Shown one piece after another: positions 12,236-25,600 of a stretch of 64,000 nt of DNA. Made by a program: the position numbers and the translations under genes. Each line of letters begins with the position of its first letter. Positions within the stretch are counted from its first letter, which is position 1. Source of the DNA: Baylisascaris procyonis (Eukaryota > Nematoda > Chromadorea > Rhabditida > Ascarididae). The DNA is taken from positions 124,001 through 188,000 of the forward strand of contig JAZARR010000204.1 in NCBI GenBank assembly GCA_037389465.1, given 5' to 3'. Below the pieces are notes generated by a model. It ran no database searches and was not told where the DNA came from. It worked only from the letters and a program-made list of their open reading frames with translations.

Positions 12236-12840
12236 TCGGCCATCGAGCATATATATTTATTTTGTAAATCAGCGTTTCAAATGTCCTACATTCTTAAAGT
12301 ACGCTGCGTTTTTTCGCCTTCCTTCATGTTAAAAGTACATGTTTTTATATTTATTGTCAGCTTTTGCGTTTTCTCCACCTGTATATTTAGTCCATTCGTT
12401 CAAATGTCAATTTTTAGCTGATCTGTAAATTGATTATGTCCTTCGAACAGGTTTTCTCAGATGTGATTTATAAGTCCTCGCTACTTGGCGTTGCTTGTGT
12501 ATTTGCTGTTTAGCGCCAAAAAGTATGTTCGCCTGATCGCGGCTCATCCCGAAATCTAATCTATTTATTTAAAAAATAGTAGTTTATCGCAGTAAATCTC
12601 TTTAAGTGCATCCCTGCTGTCCTACAGATGACGAAGAAAGTAAAAGAGGCTCGGAGTCACACACATTAACGTCTTCTCAATCCGATGTGAAGAGTCTCCT
12701 AATGGAGGGTGTAACAGGTTGACGGCTGCGCTCGAAAACTCCTAACCTGTCGCTACGGACAGTATCAAGCTGCAATTGTTTCTAGATGCTGGAGGTGTAA
12801 CGACGATTAAGGATGGTGGAGCTGAATTATTTTCCGAAGA

Positions 12841-13000
12841 GCTGGGTGGTAGACAAATATTGCACTAATGTGGACTGGGGGCGATGTTCGAGCAAGAAGA
12901 AGGTTGAAGCTTTCTCAACAGCTGGGTGGAAAACGGATATTCCACTGATGCGAAGTTTCAAGTGGGAGGGGGGAGGGAGCGAAAGTTCGGGCAATTGGCG
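12841..13000. repeat. Two diverged copies of an about 80-bp unit
   Basis: GCTGGGTGG recurs at 12841 and 12921, each followed by A-rich sequence, ATATT(G/C)CACT(A/G)ATG, a G-rich stretch and a GTTCG-containing segment. The second unit grades into a long G-run. Confidence 0.5.
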
Positions 13001-13127
13001 GGGGGGGGGTATTCGAGTTAACATCTGAACATTCCCCATTCTGTGCAACTATCAGCCGCATCGCTTTCCGTCATGCATGATTTCTCATATGGTTTTCCGA
13101 AATTATTTGGAGTACAGTTCTCTTTTT

Positions 13128-13151
13128 GGGAGGGTGGGCGGGGGGGGGGGG
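13128..13151 (+). other. G-quadruplex motif
   Basis: GGGAGGGTGGGC followed by twelve G: four or more G-runs with 1-base loops, a canonical quadruplex-forming pattern. A weaker one lies at 12964-13009. A C-run at 13440-13459 puts such a run on the other strand. Confidence 0.75.
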
Positions 13152-14725
13152 AATTTCATCGAGCACAATCTAAACAGCGATGAGGCACTTGTTTTCAATG
13201 AACGAAACACGATACAAATGAAGAAGAACAGCGCAGATTGCGCTTTTTGCGACTCTGCACATTTTGCCGGGTGTTGCATGCAGATTTAAAGGAGTGGGAA
13301 AGCTGACGCGAAACATGTTGCATTTAGACCTGCTAGACAAACGAACTGCCTAATTACTGAAACAAAAAGAAAACATCAATGTGGGCCTTGCCATGAAACC
13401 GGACGGTTGCACGGATCTTAAAATAAAGTCGTCAACACTCCCCCCACCCCCCCCCTCCCGTTGTAAGACAAATTATGCTTTCATGGCATCTTTCATTGCT
13501 AGTAATTTCTAGAGATGGTGGCAAATCATGACAAGATTGGAGGTCCGTCTATGTCCTTGACTATAAGGTGACCTGTGGCTTATATTACAGATACAGAAAT
13601 TTATCGCCTTAAGCTTTATAGTCTCTTGAATTGAAACTATCTGGCGGGCACACGTACACATCATTGCGTACGCAAAGACATGGCCCTCAGTAATAGTTCC
13701 ACAGAAATAAGGAAGAAATAAAGATATATGCTTTCCAATGTGACAAGCCGACAAGAAAACATGACTTGCATTCCTGGCACTCTTCACTACGTAAAATAAC
13801 TGAGACGAAATATGATTCGGGAAACCAATTTGGAAGGTAAATTATACACCGACGATTGCTTTCGCATAATCCTCCTTAATCCTGAAGCGCAAACACCGAA
13901 GAGACAGAAAGACGAATACATTCATATGTACGCATAGGCAAACGAGCCAGGAACAATAACCGCGAAAAAAAGGATGAGTATATAGCATGGGTATTAGACC
14001 TGTTCCTTAAATTTAGTTTTCATGCACATTTTACAAGCTTTTTCCAGAAAGCAAACTGCGACTGCGCATCACATCTATCCATCTTTGTATGTCTGTCTGC
14101 TCGGTAGCTATAATTCTAGAACCGAAGAAACTAAATCAAGAACTTGCCCGATATAATGCGCGCTGTACGTCGTCACGGGATCATCTGCAAACCCCAGTTT
14201 CATTTCTTTGGTTAATCTCCGTTATGAGTTGCAAGCATTTAATAGTGAAATGACACGTGCATACAAAAACTTACACAAAACCAGTCTAATGCAGGCTTGA
14301 AAAGGATTCCTAGCTACGCAGTTGTTAATAATACTCTTCATTATCGCAAAAAAGAGGAAATGAGAGCGAAAAAGGAATAAACAAAATAAAATAGGGGCAG
14401 AGTGCAGAAAAACTGCGTTGACCGTAACATGAGGTGACTAAATAGCGATGGAAAATTCATTGCTAAGCGCCACAGGATCCTCACGCTTAAAAAACCTTCC
14501 TATGGGATATTATCCGAAGCCAAACTTTCCACAAGGACATGGATCCACGTAGGTGACCTCGTCTCTGTGAGGGAAGTTAAAGAAATAAGTATTCAACACA
14601 AAAGTAAATATTTACACAAAACTTCGCTCACCGATTCACAATGACACCCAGTTTGCACGTTCCGTTACATCGATTTACAAATCCGAAACTTAAAGACCTC
14701 CACGAAGTGTCCGTACGGATCCTAA

Positions 14726-15480
14726 TTAACCTCCCATCATCCTTGATTTCATTTTTATACAATCCTCGATTCCATTTTTACAGACTATTTGGACATCACT
14801 ACTGCCAACATCAATTAACAACTCGAATCTGTTCTCCCCTATAATAGCACCTCTCTCGATGAAATCCCGTAGGATGTCTTCAAAAGAAAGGGCAGAAAGC
14901 ATTTTAGTTGTGCTTTGGCGATGAATGGATTCAAGATGAAACCTTAAAATTACCGAGCATATCCTTCGCATGTGCGTATCCAAAGCGACGAAGAAGGTGA
15001 CTGTTTCCTGCCTCAGAGTGTATTTCAGTATCGATTAACTGTGTTACCCACTTCAACGTGGTTTCCTCAACAGCAAACTATCTACGCCCCTACTTCTTAG
15101 AATTCCCCAGAAATGGCGTCATAATATCGATTTTTGCGATTACACCGATTGTATTTACCTTGATTTTAGGGTAGGAACTAATTCCACTCGCTACCAAAGT
15201 TGCTCCTCTAACTAAATTGCAATGGAATTGGAGGCTCTCCGTTGAAACGGATTCGCGGTCACCTTTCTGGTGAACATGTTAAAGTCTTCGTCACCAACAA
15301 CAATCTTCAAATCATCTCCTACTGCGCCAATCATGCGTCGCGTAAATGTCTGCTCCTTCCGGTTCCAGACAAAACAATTCTCATCACATTTGGACAAACC
15401 AATCTTGAGAATCCTCCTCCAGTGAACAACTCTGCATTATATCTTCCACCGCATTCAAAGATCACGGCACGACCTCAAAT
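14726..15480 (-). other. Possible unrecognised gene fragments in the spacer
   Basis: On the minus strand two open stretches read like coding sequence. One, around 15480-15330, contains FECGGRYNAELFTGGGFSR. The other, around 14880-14740, contains FIERGAIIGENRFELLIDVG. The first is followed by a stop while another frame stays open, so it could be frameshifted. I recognise no family and cannot join the pieces with convincing splice sites. They may be remnants of a gene that lay between the copies, or chance. Confidence 0.2.
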
Positions 15481-16657
15481 TATAAAAATCCAACGGTCAT
15501 AAGAAATAACAACCTCAGATTCTTTATTCACACCTCACACTTCGTAACAAAAGCAAATGCAAGGACTTCTCTAATTCTCCTGCCACGAATATGAATTGTC
15601 TCGGAGTATTAACTTCCAGGTTACAACATGTTTTTCAATTTGCCTTTCTTTATGAACGTTCCCCCTCTTCCCTCTTATTCTCCTAATTTGTTCGTCTGTT
15701 GGGTGGTATACTCGGCTTTGCGCCTTATGCCATGTACACCACACTGCCCCCCAACGTTTGCAAATATATTCACCGTACACCAAACCGTTTGGAAACAAAA
15801 CAGTATGGCTTACACCTACATAGAAGTCCGAACGTTCAGACGTTAACTACAGCACTGCCTCACCTGCATGAACCACCGCGCAACATTCGTCACCCAACTA
15901 GCTCTTGACCAAAGAATCCTTTTTATCCGGCTTATTCATTATCCCGTCCCTCCCTCCAATGTCTAGCAGCACCCGACGCTCCTTCACCACATCATCCCAC
16001 TCCGTATCTCCTGCGATGACTATTTAGAAGTTTGCGGCAGCAGACAGGTCATTTAGATGCTCCGATAAAAAGCTGGTCCACCCATATTAGCAAGAAGTAG
16101 TCTGCATGAACTTGGCGTCTTTCACCCTTATCGTTACGAGGCAGCACAACAAGAACACCCTTAGAGGGATTTATTGCAAATAAATTACTAATTCAAAGTA
16201 CTCTAACACAAATACAGGAAATTTGGCTTATAAACGAGACCACTTCGCGGCGTTATGCAGCGAATATATAAGCAACATCAAGCATCTTCTGCTCATACAT
16301 TACGGCTGCTAAAACCAATTCACAGAAAGTAATCGATACATAGAACCGCTAAAATTGATAATTGTACGAATCGGATGAATTATAGAGTTGGATTCAGCGG
16401 CGAACTTGAAAATAAATATATGATACGTACATAATATTCAAAAATGCAAAAAAGTAAGAAAGAAATGCAGAAATAGAAATCGGTTGGTTGAGAACAAGAG
16501 AAATGACGTCGTGCTAATACACAACTGATTGATGCAATCGGTCCATAGGAAGAAATCAGGTAAAGAGACAGATGTGGCAAAGGAAAGAGGGAATGGATTG
16601 GCGAAGGGTCGCAATAGGATCGAGGGAGACTTCCATTGGTCGATTTATGAGATTTCA

Positions 16658-19600
16658 TTAGCCAGTGCGCATCGCAAGGCGTCCAGTCCAGAGATGGCTG
16701 ATCACCGACTCGTCCAGAAGAGTTGTCGTATCACCCAAATCTGCCTTTTGGTCACCTTCCGCTATCTTACGTAAAATGCGACGCGTTACTTTGCCTGCAA
16801 ATAATCCGCTTTTGTAACGGTTTGCACTGATAATTTGAATAATATACATGAAGACTGATAACAAATCGACCTAGGATCGAAGCTTTTCTTGTTCTATTCG
16901 CTAGAAGAAGAGATATAATAGCTCCTACCTAAATATCCCCCTCCGCCCTATCCTTGACAGACCACTACGGATCGATCAATAACCAAGATCAGCTCAAACA
17001 TCACTTTCAGATTCAAACTTTTCGCTCTTTGTTCCTTTTTATAAACACCTCTGACATGCAGTATGGACCATACTTCTAATATTAGCTACCGCTGTCATAT
17101 GCACTCAGTCTTACATCAGAACAACTCCACCGCCCAAATAACCATCCTAGCTCACCTGATCTCGTCTTTGGCAGTCCAGGAGCTTCCTGAATAACATCTG
17201 GAACCGCGATCGGGCCGATAACGTTACGTACTAGCTGTTTGAGCTCGTTGACTTTCTCTTCTGTCAAATGCAGACCCTAGAACTGACTGGCTCAAAGAAT
17301 GAATGAACAAATCTTCGAAGGACAATAACTACTGAATGGTTAAAGAATATGGTTTCGCTGCAATCGTTATGAGGGTTAGCTGAAATATGGGGTGAAAAGG
17401 CGATGAATAAGAAGATATCGGCACTCCCGTCTTTCATATCAAGAAACCTGTGCCATACAACATCTATTACTAGCACGTCCTGAACAAAGAAGCCATGTGA
17501 TTTCTGGATGCCATCATCGTACCAAACTCTAGAGTGTAACTCAGTGAGCAGCCAGACTTATAAAAAATAGAAGCAATGATATGAACGGAAATGACGAAAC
17601 AATACTAGCAGTCCACTAAACGTAGCGATGAGGATGATAAACAGTTTACCGCAACAATTGCCGGAACTGAAATAACGAAACAATACTAGCAGTCCACAAA
17701 ACGTAGCGATGAGGGTGATATACAGTTTACCGCAACAACTGCCGCAACAGCTATTCCCACTCTGTAGTGTACAGCTGTTAAGCAGCCTGAAGAAGGCCAG
17801 ACTGTCTAACAAACCGGAGTATTTAAACCCGTCGGGCCACTTTTACTTAACTCGATAACAAATCACTCCCTGTTACTGCTTGCAATTAGCAAGAAAGAAC
17901 ATCGTCCCATCGGTCACAGTGAACGAAAAATCAGACGGCGAGACTCACTATACTCTTAGTACTATACCATCAGACGATTCGAGCTAAATCCTCTCAGACG
18001 ACCTCATAACCCATAGTTCGAAAAGTTCATAGATGGAAAGTCTCACTGTGCTCAAGGTGGTTCTTTGGGAAACACTAAGCCGGGAAACGCACTGAACCCA
18101 GTTATTGCAAATGGGATTCAACTGCATTACCTACCTATCATTTCCACATAGAAAAGTCCAAAAAAAAAGAAGATTAAACAGTAGTAATTCAATAGATTAA
18201 AAAACTAACGCGCTTGAGTGAGACGAACGCATAGGGAAAGCTTCCCTTGATGTCATGGGGTGCTGCAACGACGGCCGCTTCTACGACGTCCCCATCGGAG
18301 ACAAGCGCCGACTCGATTTCTGCCGTTGAAAGAAGGTGACCCGATACGTTCATTAGATCGTCAACACGACCTGCAATATCGTTATTTCACGCTCCAATTC
18401 ACATAATACAAAGGAATGCTGGTTTCAATCAGGGGTTTTAGTGCAGCAAGGATTGTGTCTATCTCATAGTCAGTTAATGTTTTGGAGCAGCTATCTAACA
18501 AGTGACTACGAATCGGTTCCTGCAAATTCGAGACGATATCCGTCACTCAGATCGACTTCCGAATGCTTCCCCCCTGAATTCATAGAACTTGCAGAAACAA
18601 ATAATCATCGACGAGAAACTAGTCACACTAGACTGATCGAGTTAAAGCAACAAAGCAATAATCTAGAAACGAAACAATCCAGATCCGCATAGAGATGTCC
18701 TTTTCATCATTAGTATTCTCTGTGCTTTGAAATAAAAAACCAAATATATTCTTCAGCAATTCAAAACAAGCGATTCAATTGAGACCCCGACTAATTAATG
18801 TGGTTGGAACTAACCAGTAATCCAGATATAACCATCGTCATCGCGACGTGCACCGTCACCGGTAAAGAAGTATCCCGGGAATGGGGAGAAATAGGTGGAT
18901 ATGTAACGCGCGTGGTCACCGAACACCGTTCGGCAGATACCTGGCCACGCACGCTTGATGCACTGAAATGTGCGAATAACCTTCGCTCTTAACTAAAGCT
19001 TTTCCCCAAAAAACGAAGAAGAAGTTTTGCATTAATATTTAATATGACTGTGACTGTCGTTAAATATCATGTGATATAAACATAAAACGCAGTGAATGAG
19101 TGAACATTTCAATGTAGCATTTGCTTTCCTACTAACAGACTGGGCTAAAGGACAGAGACATAACAGCAATGAGTTGGCTGTCTGCTTTTATCGAAAAGAA
19201 TACATGAAATAGAAGGCAACGAAATTTCCAAGTTTTCAACAACAGACATAAATACAGGGAACGAGAACCAGAAAAAAATTCCTCTCATGTTCGCTGAAAA
19301 AAAAAAAAACAGATAACGAGGTTTTACCTCCATGGCGTGCTTCCGTCTTTCCCAATATCCGAAATATTTGAAAATCCCCCCCCTCTGCCTCAGCAAGACA
19401 AAAAAAAAGATCCTCTTCCCGAGAAAGCCAGAGTGCGTTTCAGCTGTAACGATCAATGAAAGAATAAAACTAACAAGATTGCCCTCGCCGGGTCCTTCTA
19501 GTTCACGACCATCCGCGTCGACAAGAGCCGGCACGACACCGAAGAAAGGCAATGTTGCACTGCCCGGCTTGGTTGGCGTAGCACCCGGCAGGGGCGCGAT

Positions 19601-22600
19601 GACATGTCCTCCTGTTTCTGTCTGCCAGTATGTGTCCACAACCGCACACTGCTTCCCACCTGCTACCTGGAACAACACAGTTCACCAAATGTAACCTGGC
19701 AAAAAACACAACCCCTTTCTTTAAAGTTGTCTCATTTCAGACAGTTCGATGAAGAACGAGTAACCACTGCCGATCGCAGGCCACGGTAGATATTCTATAA
19801 GCTCTTGATTACCTGTCATTCTAAATTAACGTCTTCAGATCCTCACCTGCAGCATAAGACACATTCACTCACTTCATGGAATTTAAGCTACAGCTGCCAA
19901 GAACGTTGAGATAAGTACATGTGGCATTGAAATAAGCAACGTGGCAATTTCTTCAACATGCTTCCGTAAATGTAGTGAACAGGAAAGCAAGCGATAGTAG
20001 CAGATGCGATTGACAAAATTAGCAAGCACTGCCGAATAAACTTCGCAGAACACTTACTAACGCGGCTAGATATGAGGAACAGACCCTCGTAATATGAAGG
20101 ATAGATCCAGGTGAACCACTACATGCAAATGAAACTTAAAAAATGCACAAAGCAATACTCCCTGTGTCACAACGAATAATAAGAAACAAGAAATAAAAAA
20201 AACTTACACTATGGAACCAGCGCCATGCAGCTGGGTTGATTGGTTCGCCAACCGATCCAAGAATTCTCAGCGATGAACGATCAGTACATGTGACGTGACT
20301 GTCGCCAAATGCCATCAATGAACGGATAGCAGTAGGCGCAGTGTAAAGGGTTGTCACCTAAATAACAGGAGAACAGGTTTACGTTTTATGCCGTCAACTT
20401 TGAGCCTAGTGTACAAGACTTATTATTCATCACTATAAATGGCGAAATAAACATTTCAACATAGAAAGGTGCCATATGTAATTTTCTCTTTTATTCTACA
20501 TTCCGCGATTGCCGAGCCACTTATAAGAAAATGTTGCCCAATCCGTGAAGTACGACAAAGACTGCGGGAAAAAATCAACAGACCAACGACAGCGAAACGG
20601 ACCTTGTACTTGTCGACAATCTGCCACATGCGAGAAGGAGACGGGTAAGTGGGTACACCTTCGAAAATCACCGACGTTAGCCCGTTAAGTAGGGGTCCAT
20701 ATACAAGATAAGAGTGGCCTGTGATCCAACCACAGTCCGCCGTGCACCTGCAAGCGTTATATCGTACTCTTGATCCATAAAAGTTTGAAGGTGTTCAATC
20801 AACCACACATGAACAAAGTCCCGTTATAATCAAAGAACTACATGAGATAGATCTCCTAGAATCCTTCAAAAAATTCTAAATCCACGAAGCATTGACGCCT
20901 GCGTCATGCCCGATCATGCTCCATTAAAGCCATTCACCACCACCATACCCTGCATCACTTGCAAGCTGTAGTACTTGTTTCGTTAAAAATAAAGCAAAGA
21001 TACCTCAAGTGATACTGTCTCAAGTAATCACACAATACTCCACCTTGCATACACTGAGGCACAATATTTCCTATGAACAGCGAATCCGAATCTCCATTTC
21101 ATCCAGTGATAAAACAGGTGGAACGAACCAGTAGATGTCATTGTCAGGGTGAGCGTCAAACACAAATTTGGTTGTGGCGTATGCGTAAGTCATGTATCCC
21201 GCTGTTGTGTGCACAACTCCCTTGGGCTTGCCAGTCGAACCGGATGTATAAAGGATGAAAAGGGGGTCCTCGGCTTCTGTCCATTCGACCGGTGACTCTA
21301 CTCCTCTGAAGCGCTCTAGCTCGTCTTCGTAGAAAATGTCCGTATCTTCGTGATATTCGAACTGAATTTAACGTATATCCATAAACTTGATAGCATTACC
21401 GTTCAAGCTGATATTATTTATCAATTACAACCACGCCTTCCCATTTCCACCTCCAACCATGCTTGCTTTTGATGCGGGAACTAACTCCAACATTCTTAAG
21501 CTGCTGCCAACCCAGCAGGTTCACAGTATCAGGCTCATTTCGCTATGCCTGCAAAGCATTCCTTAGAAATAGTCATACTTCTTACAAGTATTCTTCGTGC
21601 GACCAACCGTAGGGAACCTTCAATTACTATTCAGTCGGCTCCACGATCAGCAGATGTTGGTATTCCGTTACCTGTCCCATGCGCTGTTGCTCAACCTGAC
21701 CTGACGATGTTTACTTCACTTTCACTTATAAGTGAGGGGACGAGTTGCAAATATCAGTGAAACAAATAAAAATAATTGATAACGAATTCTCGACTGCAAA
21801 CACAAAAAAACAAGGAAGTGGAATAGAAAAATTGTAGTGAAAAAACACTCAGTTACCATGCTCGGGATGACAATTACATAAAACGTGAGAATATCAATGG
21901 TAATTTGCATTTTTGGAAAGGATAAACACGAATGCAATCCGATCAAAACTTTTCAGTACAAAAAACATCGAAGTTTCTTCGCTTTGACTATCAGATATAT
22001 TACCGCGCATTTATCTTAAACACATCCTCTTTCAAAGGCTTTTCTTTTACCTTGCACTTAGTCGTATTGTCGCACAAGTAACAAAACTTGAAGGTTACAA
22101 GATATTAATTATTTAGGTAAAAACTATTTAAAGTGCAGAAAAGTGCCGAAGTGCCCAGCTTCAGATACAATCTTCAAGCTCTTCCCATAGTACTTGCAAA
22201 AGTCACCCCCCTCTTCTGTAACGTTTTTTCACATCTAGATGAGCATAGTGTCACCCACATGAGAAAGAATAGAAAGTTGGCTCACCTCAGGAATAGAGAC
22301 GCTATCTGCGTGATGAACGCGGTTCAAATGTCGTACAACGATCACCGAGTTTACCGGCACTCCCTTAAATAGAACCCTTTTATTAGCAGCATACTTTCAA
22401 AAATTACACTCGAATCAATTTTTGCGACCTACTTTGACAACAATTTACCATTAAGAAATATTTCATGATTGTATCCACAAACTTCTTGGTCGCTATTTTT
22501 AGAGAATTATAAATCCATCTGCCATAATGCAAGTTTCCAAAAAAGAGGAAAGCGTCATTGATTCAATTGAAAATAGGAGGAAAATAATGAATTTGAATGG

Positions 22601-25600
22601 AATTAACGAAAATTTACAAAAGAAAAAAAAAACGGGGCTGTTCCAGCATTTTCAAACCTAGAGAAGACACTTAAGAAAAACTCATTAAAACCTCAGCCTA
22701 TATTCCTTCACTCCACCTACCTCCTAAACGCCAATGGGTGGCGGCCAGTAATAATTAAACCTTGCAGTGAGGTAACGCGTCGCATGTACCTGTTTAGAGC
22801 AGGTCGCGGTGGCCGCATCAGCGACTGACTTGACAGGAACAAGTTTTTTGCCACGGAAGAAGCCGTCGCAGGTGATGAGAGTCCGTGCTTTGGCCTGTAG
22901 AAGCCGGGAAGCAAGCGAGTCGGAACTAAAGCCCGCGAAGACAACGGAATGTACAGCACCGATACGGGCGCAGGCAAGCATGGCGATCGGCAACTCAATT
23001 ATCATCGGTAGGTAGATTGCTACCACGTCGCCCTACAAATAAACTCTTTATAAACCACATCTGTATCGATTATGAATTGTAGGACCTTAGTCATATGTCG
23101 ACATGTGGCTCGAGTACAACAACTGCAGAAATTCAGGATGCGTTACGGAAGGACATCCGTTACCAGCAGACAGCGATCAAGTTTCGGGATTTCTTGCTTG
23201 CAGAAACGGCGAGTTTTCTTGCTGGATTCGCAATTAACTCCTTATGTTGAGTATATTTGTCACGTCAGGCAATCAACTCATCAAAGAATCGAATGAAAAA
23301 AGGACCTTACGGACGCCACGGGAACGAAGGACTGCGGAGAAACGGACGACACGGTCGAGGAGTTCTTCATAGGTAATAAATGAGCTGTCGCTCGGTTCGT
23401 TACCTTCCCACAGATATGCAATTCGGGATCCATAACCTGCCACCAAGTCCGAAGTTAAACACACCATTAAACAATCCTCATTATAATACAATAGAAACCG
23501 GTCCTGATCAGCCCAAATTGCACCAAAACGAATCCTCGAAGTTGAATAAACGTAGAAATACGAAGGTGCACGCATCAACATTTCGGTCATTCATCTACAT
23601 TGGGAATAATTTCCCACGTTTAAAAAACATTCAAGAATAAAAAAAAAATAAAACCAAACATAGGAATAAACAAATATCCTAAAGAATCCATCAACTCTCT
23701 GATCGCCAATCATACTAGAATAGCTGTGATTCGAACATTCTTCTACTAAAAATGAATCCCACTTTAAAATGAAGCTTCAGCAGCTATCGAGAAAGTGCCC
23801 ATCCCCTGAGGTGACCGAGCTGCGATGTAATTATAGATGCCACAAGATCCAACTCGAACAAGCACATCAATGAAATATAAATCTGACAATAATTACCACG
23901 TGCAACATTGCGTTCTAAGCAATTGTATGCGACGTTGGTTCGTGCACCATCCATAAAACGGACGAATACATCGCCTTTGCGGTGATCGAAATTCCATTCA
24001 AGACCCTGAAATTCAGCTAACGTTCAATTACCGTACCAATAGCATCGGAAGTATCACATAACGCACAAATTGCTGCATTCTGTATATGAAAAAGTGCTTC
24101 TAATGGTCACGGCTGTAGAGCCGCATTTACCAGCCGGCACTTATTTATCACTGTTTACATCAGACCATTAGGCTTGTCTTTGCGCTCAGTTCCTTGTCGA
24201 TGTCGCCTTACTTCGATATATTATATTTAAATACTTAAAATTTCGTCTTTGCCATGTTTTTATTGATGGTGTATACATTTGACTGCTTCTAATAAATGAA
24301 ACCTTTGGAAATATGATCCTGCCTGAGAGTGCCAAGAAACGAAAGACATTTTCGAGAGGTCCTGAAGAGGTTATTCTGCTTCAAAAGAATTCCATCAAAT
24401 GCACACATACAAGCCCATAAAAAGTTCACCCCCTGATAAGTTCAATGCCTTATGTTTAAAACGATGAAGTCCTCTATTTGTGCACAACAAAATATCACTT
24501 TATAAGAAAAGAAGCTCAAAAGATTTCCACATTAAGTTTATTACGCTCACAAGCATCCTTCCAATTGCGTCACCATAAAAAACGAACAACGCTTGAATGA
24601 AGCTATCTCATATTATTGATAAGAGAGATGGAGCTAGAGACAGACAGAAACAGAGAGGGAGAGAACATATGAAACACAAGACTGAGTATCGACGCACACA
24701 TAACTTGGGTGAACGCTCACACGAAAAGTGAGGAACACCCTAAATGGAAAGAAAAGAACGGAACAGAACCCCAAGGAGGATCGATTCGACTCGCTTGGCA
24801 AGCTTGTAAACGAAAGCACAACTCATACGCTCTTACTCTCTCGTGATAAAATGAACACTGCTATCTACATCCACCTTACCCTTACACCACTTTAATACTT
24901 CATTCACCCCTAACGTCTCTAATCAAAGCCTAACATAGTTTCCCAATCAAAAGAAGCAACGATATTTTTTATCGAAATATTCAATGAGCCTCACAACTCC
25001 TGCTTCGAATAATTCTCTTTTTAGACCAGAACGTTCGTTACTTTAGATTATTTCTAATATTTTGATGTATACTGCTATAACATTCATAGTTACTTTCATG
25101 AGTAAACATATTTTTGGGAATTCTCTCACTAATCTTATGTCGAATATTAGATAATCAACCAGATCGCATATGATTTCCTCAGGGAGCAGCCATAAATATA
25201 ATCGAATGTTCATTCCCGGTAGGGAATTTATGCTATTATTACGTTCATGTCCCTATGCTCTGGTTTCATTCTCATCGGATCGGAAAATAAAATAAAGTTG
25301 AAAATCGAAGCTCGACTGACTGATAGAGCCTGAGAAACGTGACAATACACTACCCACCAGGCTGCGTATGATAGAAATTGATTACTTGCAAATGTATTAG
25401 TAAATTACGAACGACAAGCTGCGATGAAGCTCACTGTGAGCATAAATAAAAACTACAAAGATGTTGTTATCGATGAGATAAAATGGCGTGATGCATGCAA
25501 CATGTGTGTTAAAACTGCAAAAAAAAGCTCTTTTAAGCAATGTACAAGTTGCACTGGTATAATTAAAAGTGAATAAGGTATTCTCTAACTCCGCTACTAA

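Larger units (their letters stand above)
12236..16657. other. Single-copy spacer between the convergent synthetase genes
   Basis: About 4.4 kb holding the 3' flanks of both synthetases. No recognised gene was found. It contains G-runs near 12964-13009 and 13128-13151, a C-run at 13440-13459, a rough 80-bp tandem repeat at 12841-13000, and some open stretches on the minus strand listed separately. It is not homologous to the arms by eye. Confidence 0.7.

Noticed and set aside
19145..19678. 177-residue ORF as an independent gene
   Set aside because: It is exon 10 of synthetase copy B read through into the following intron.
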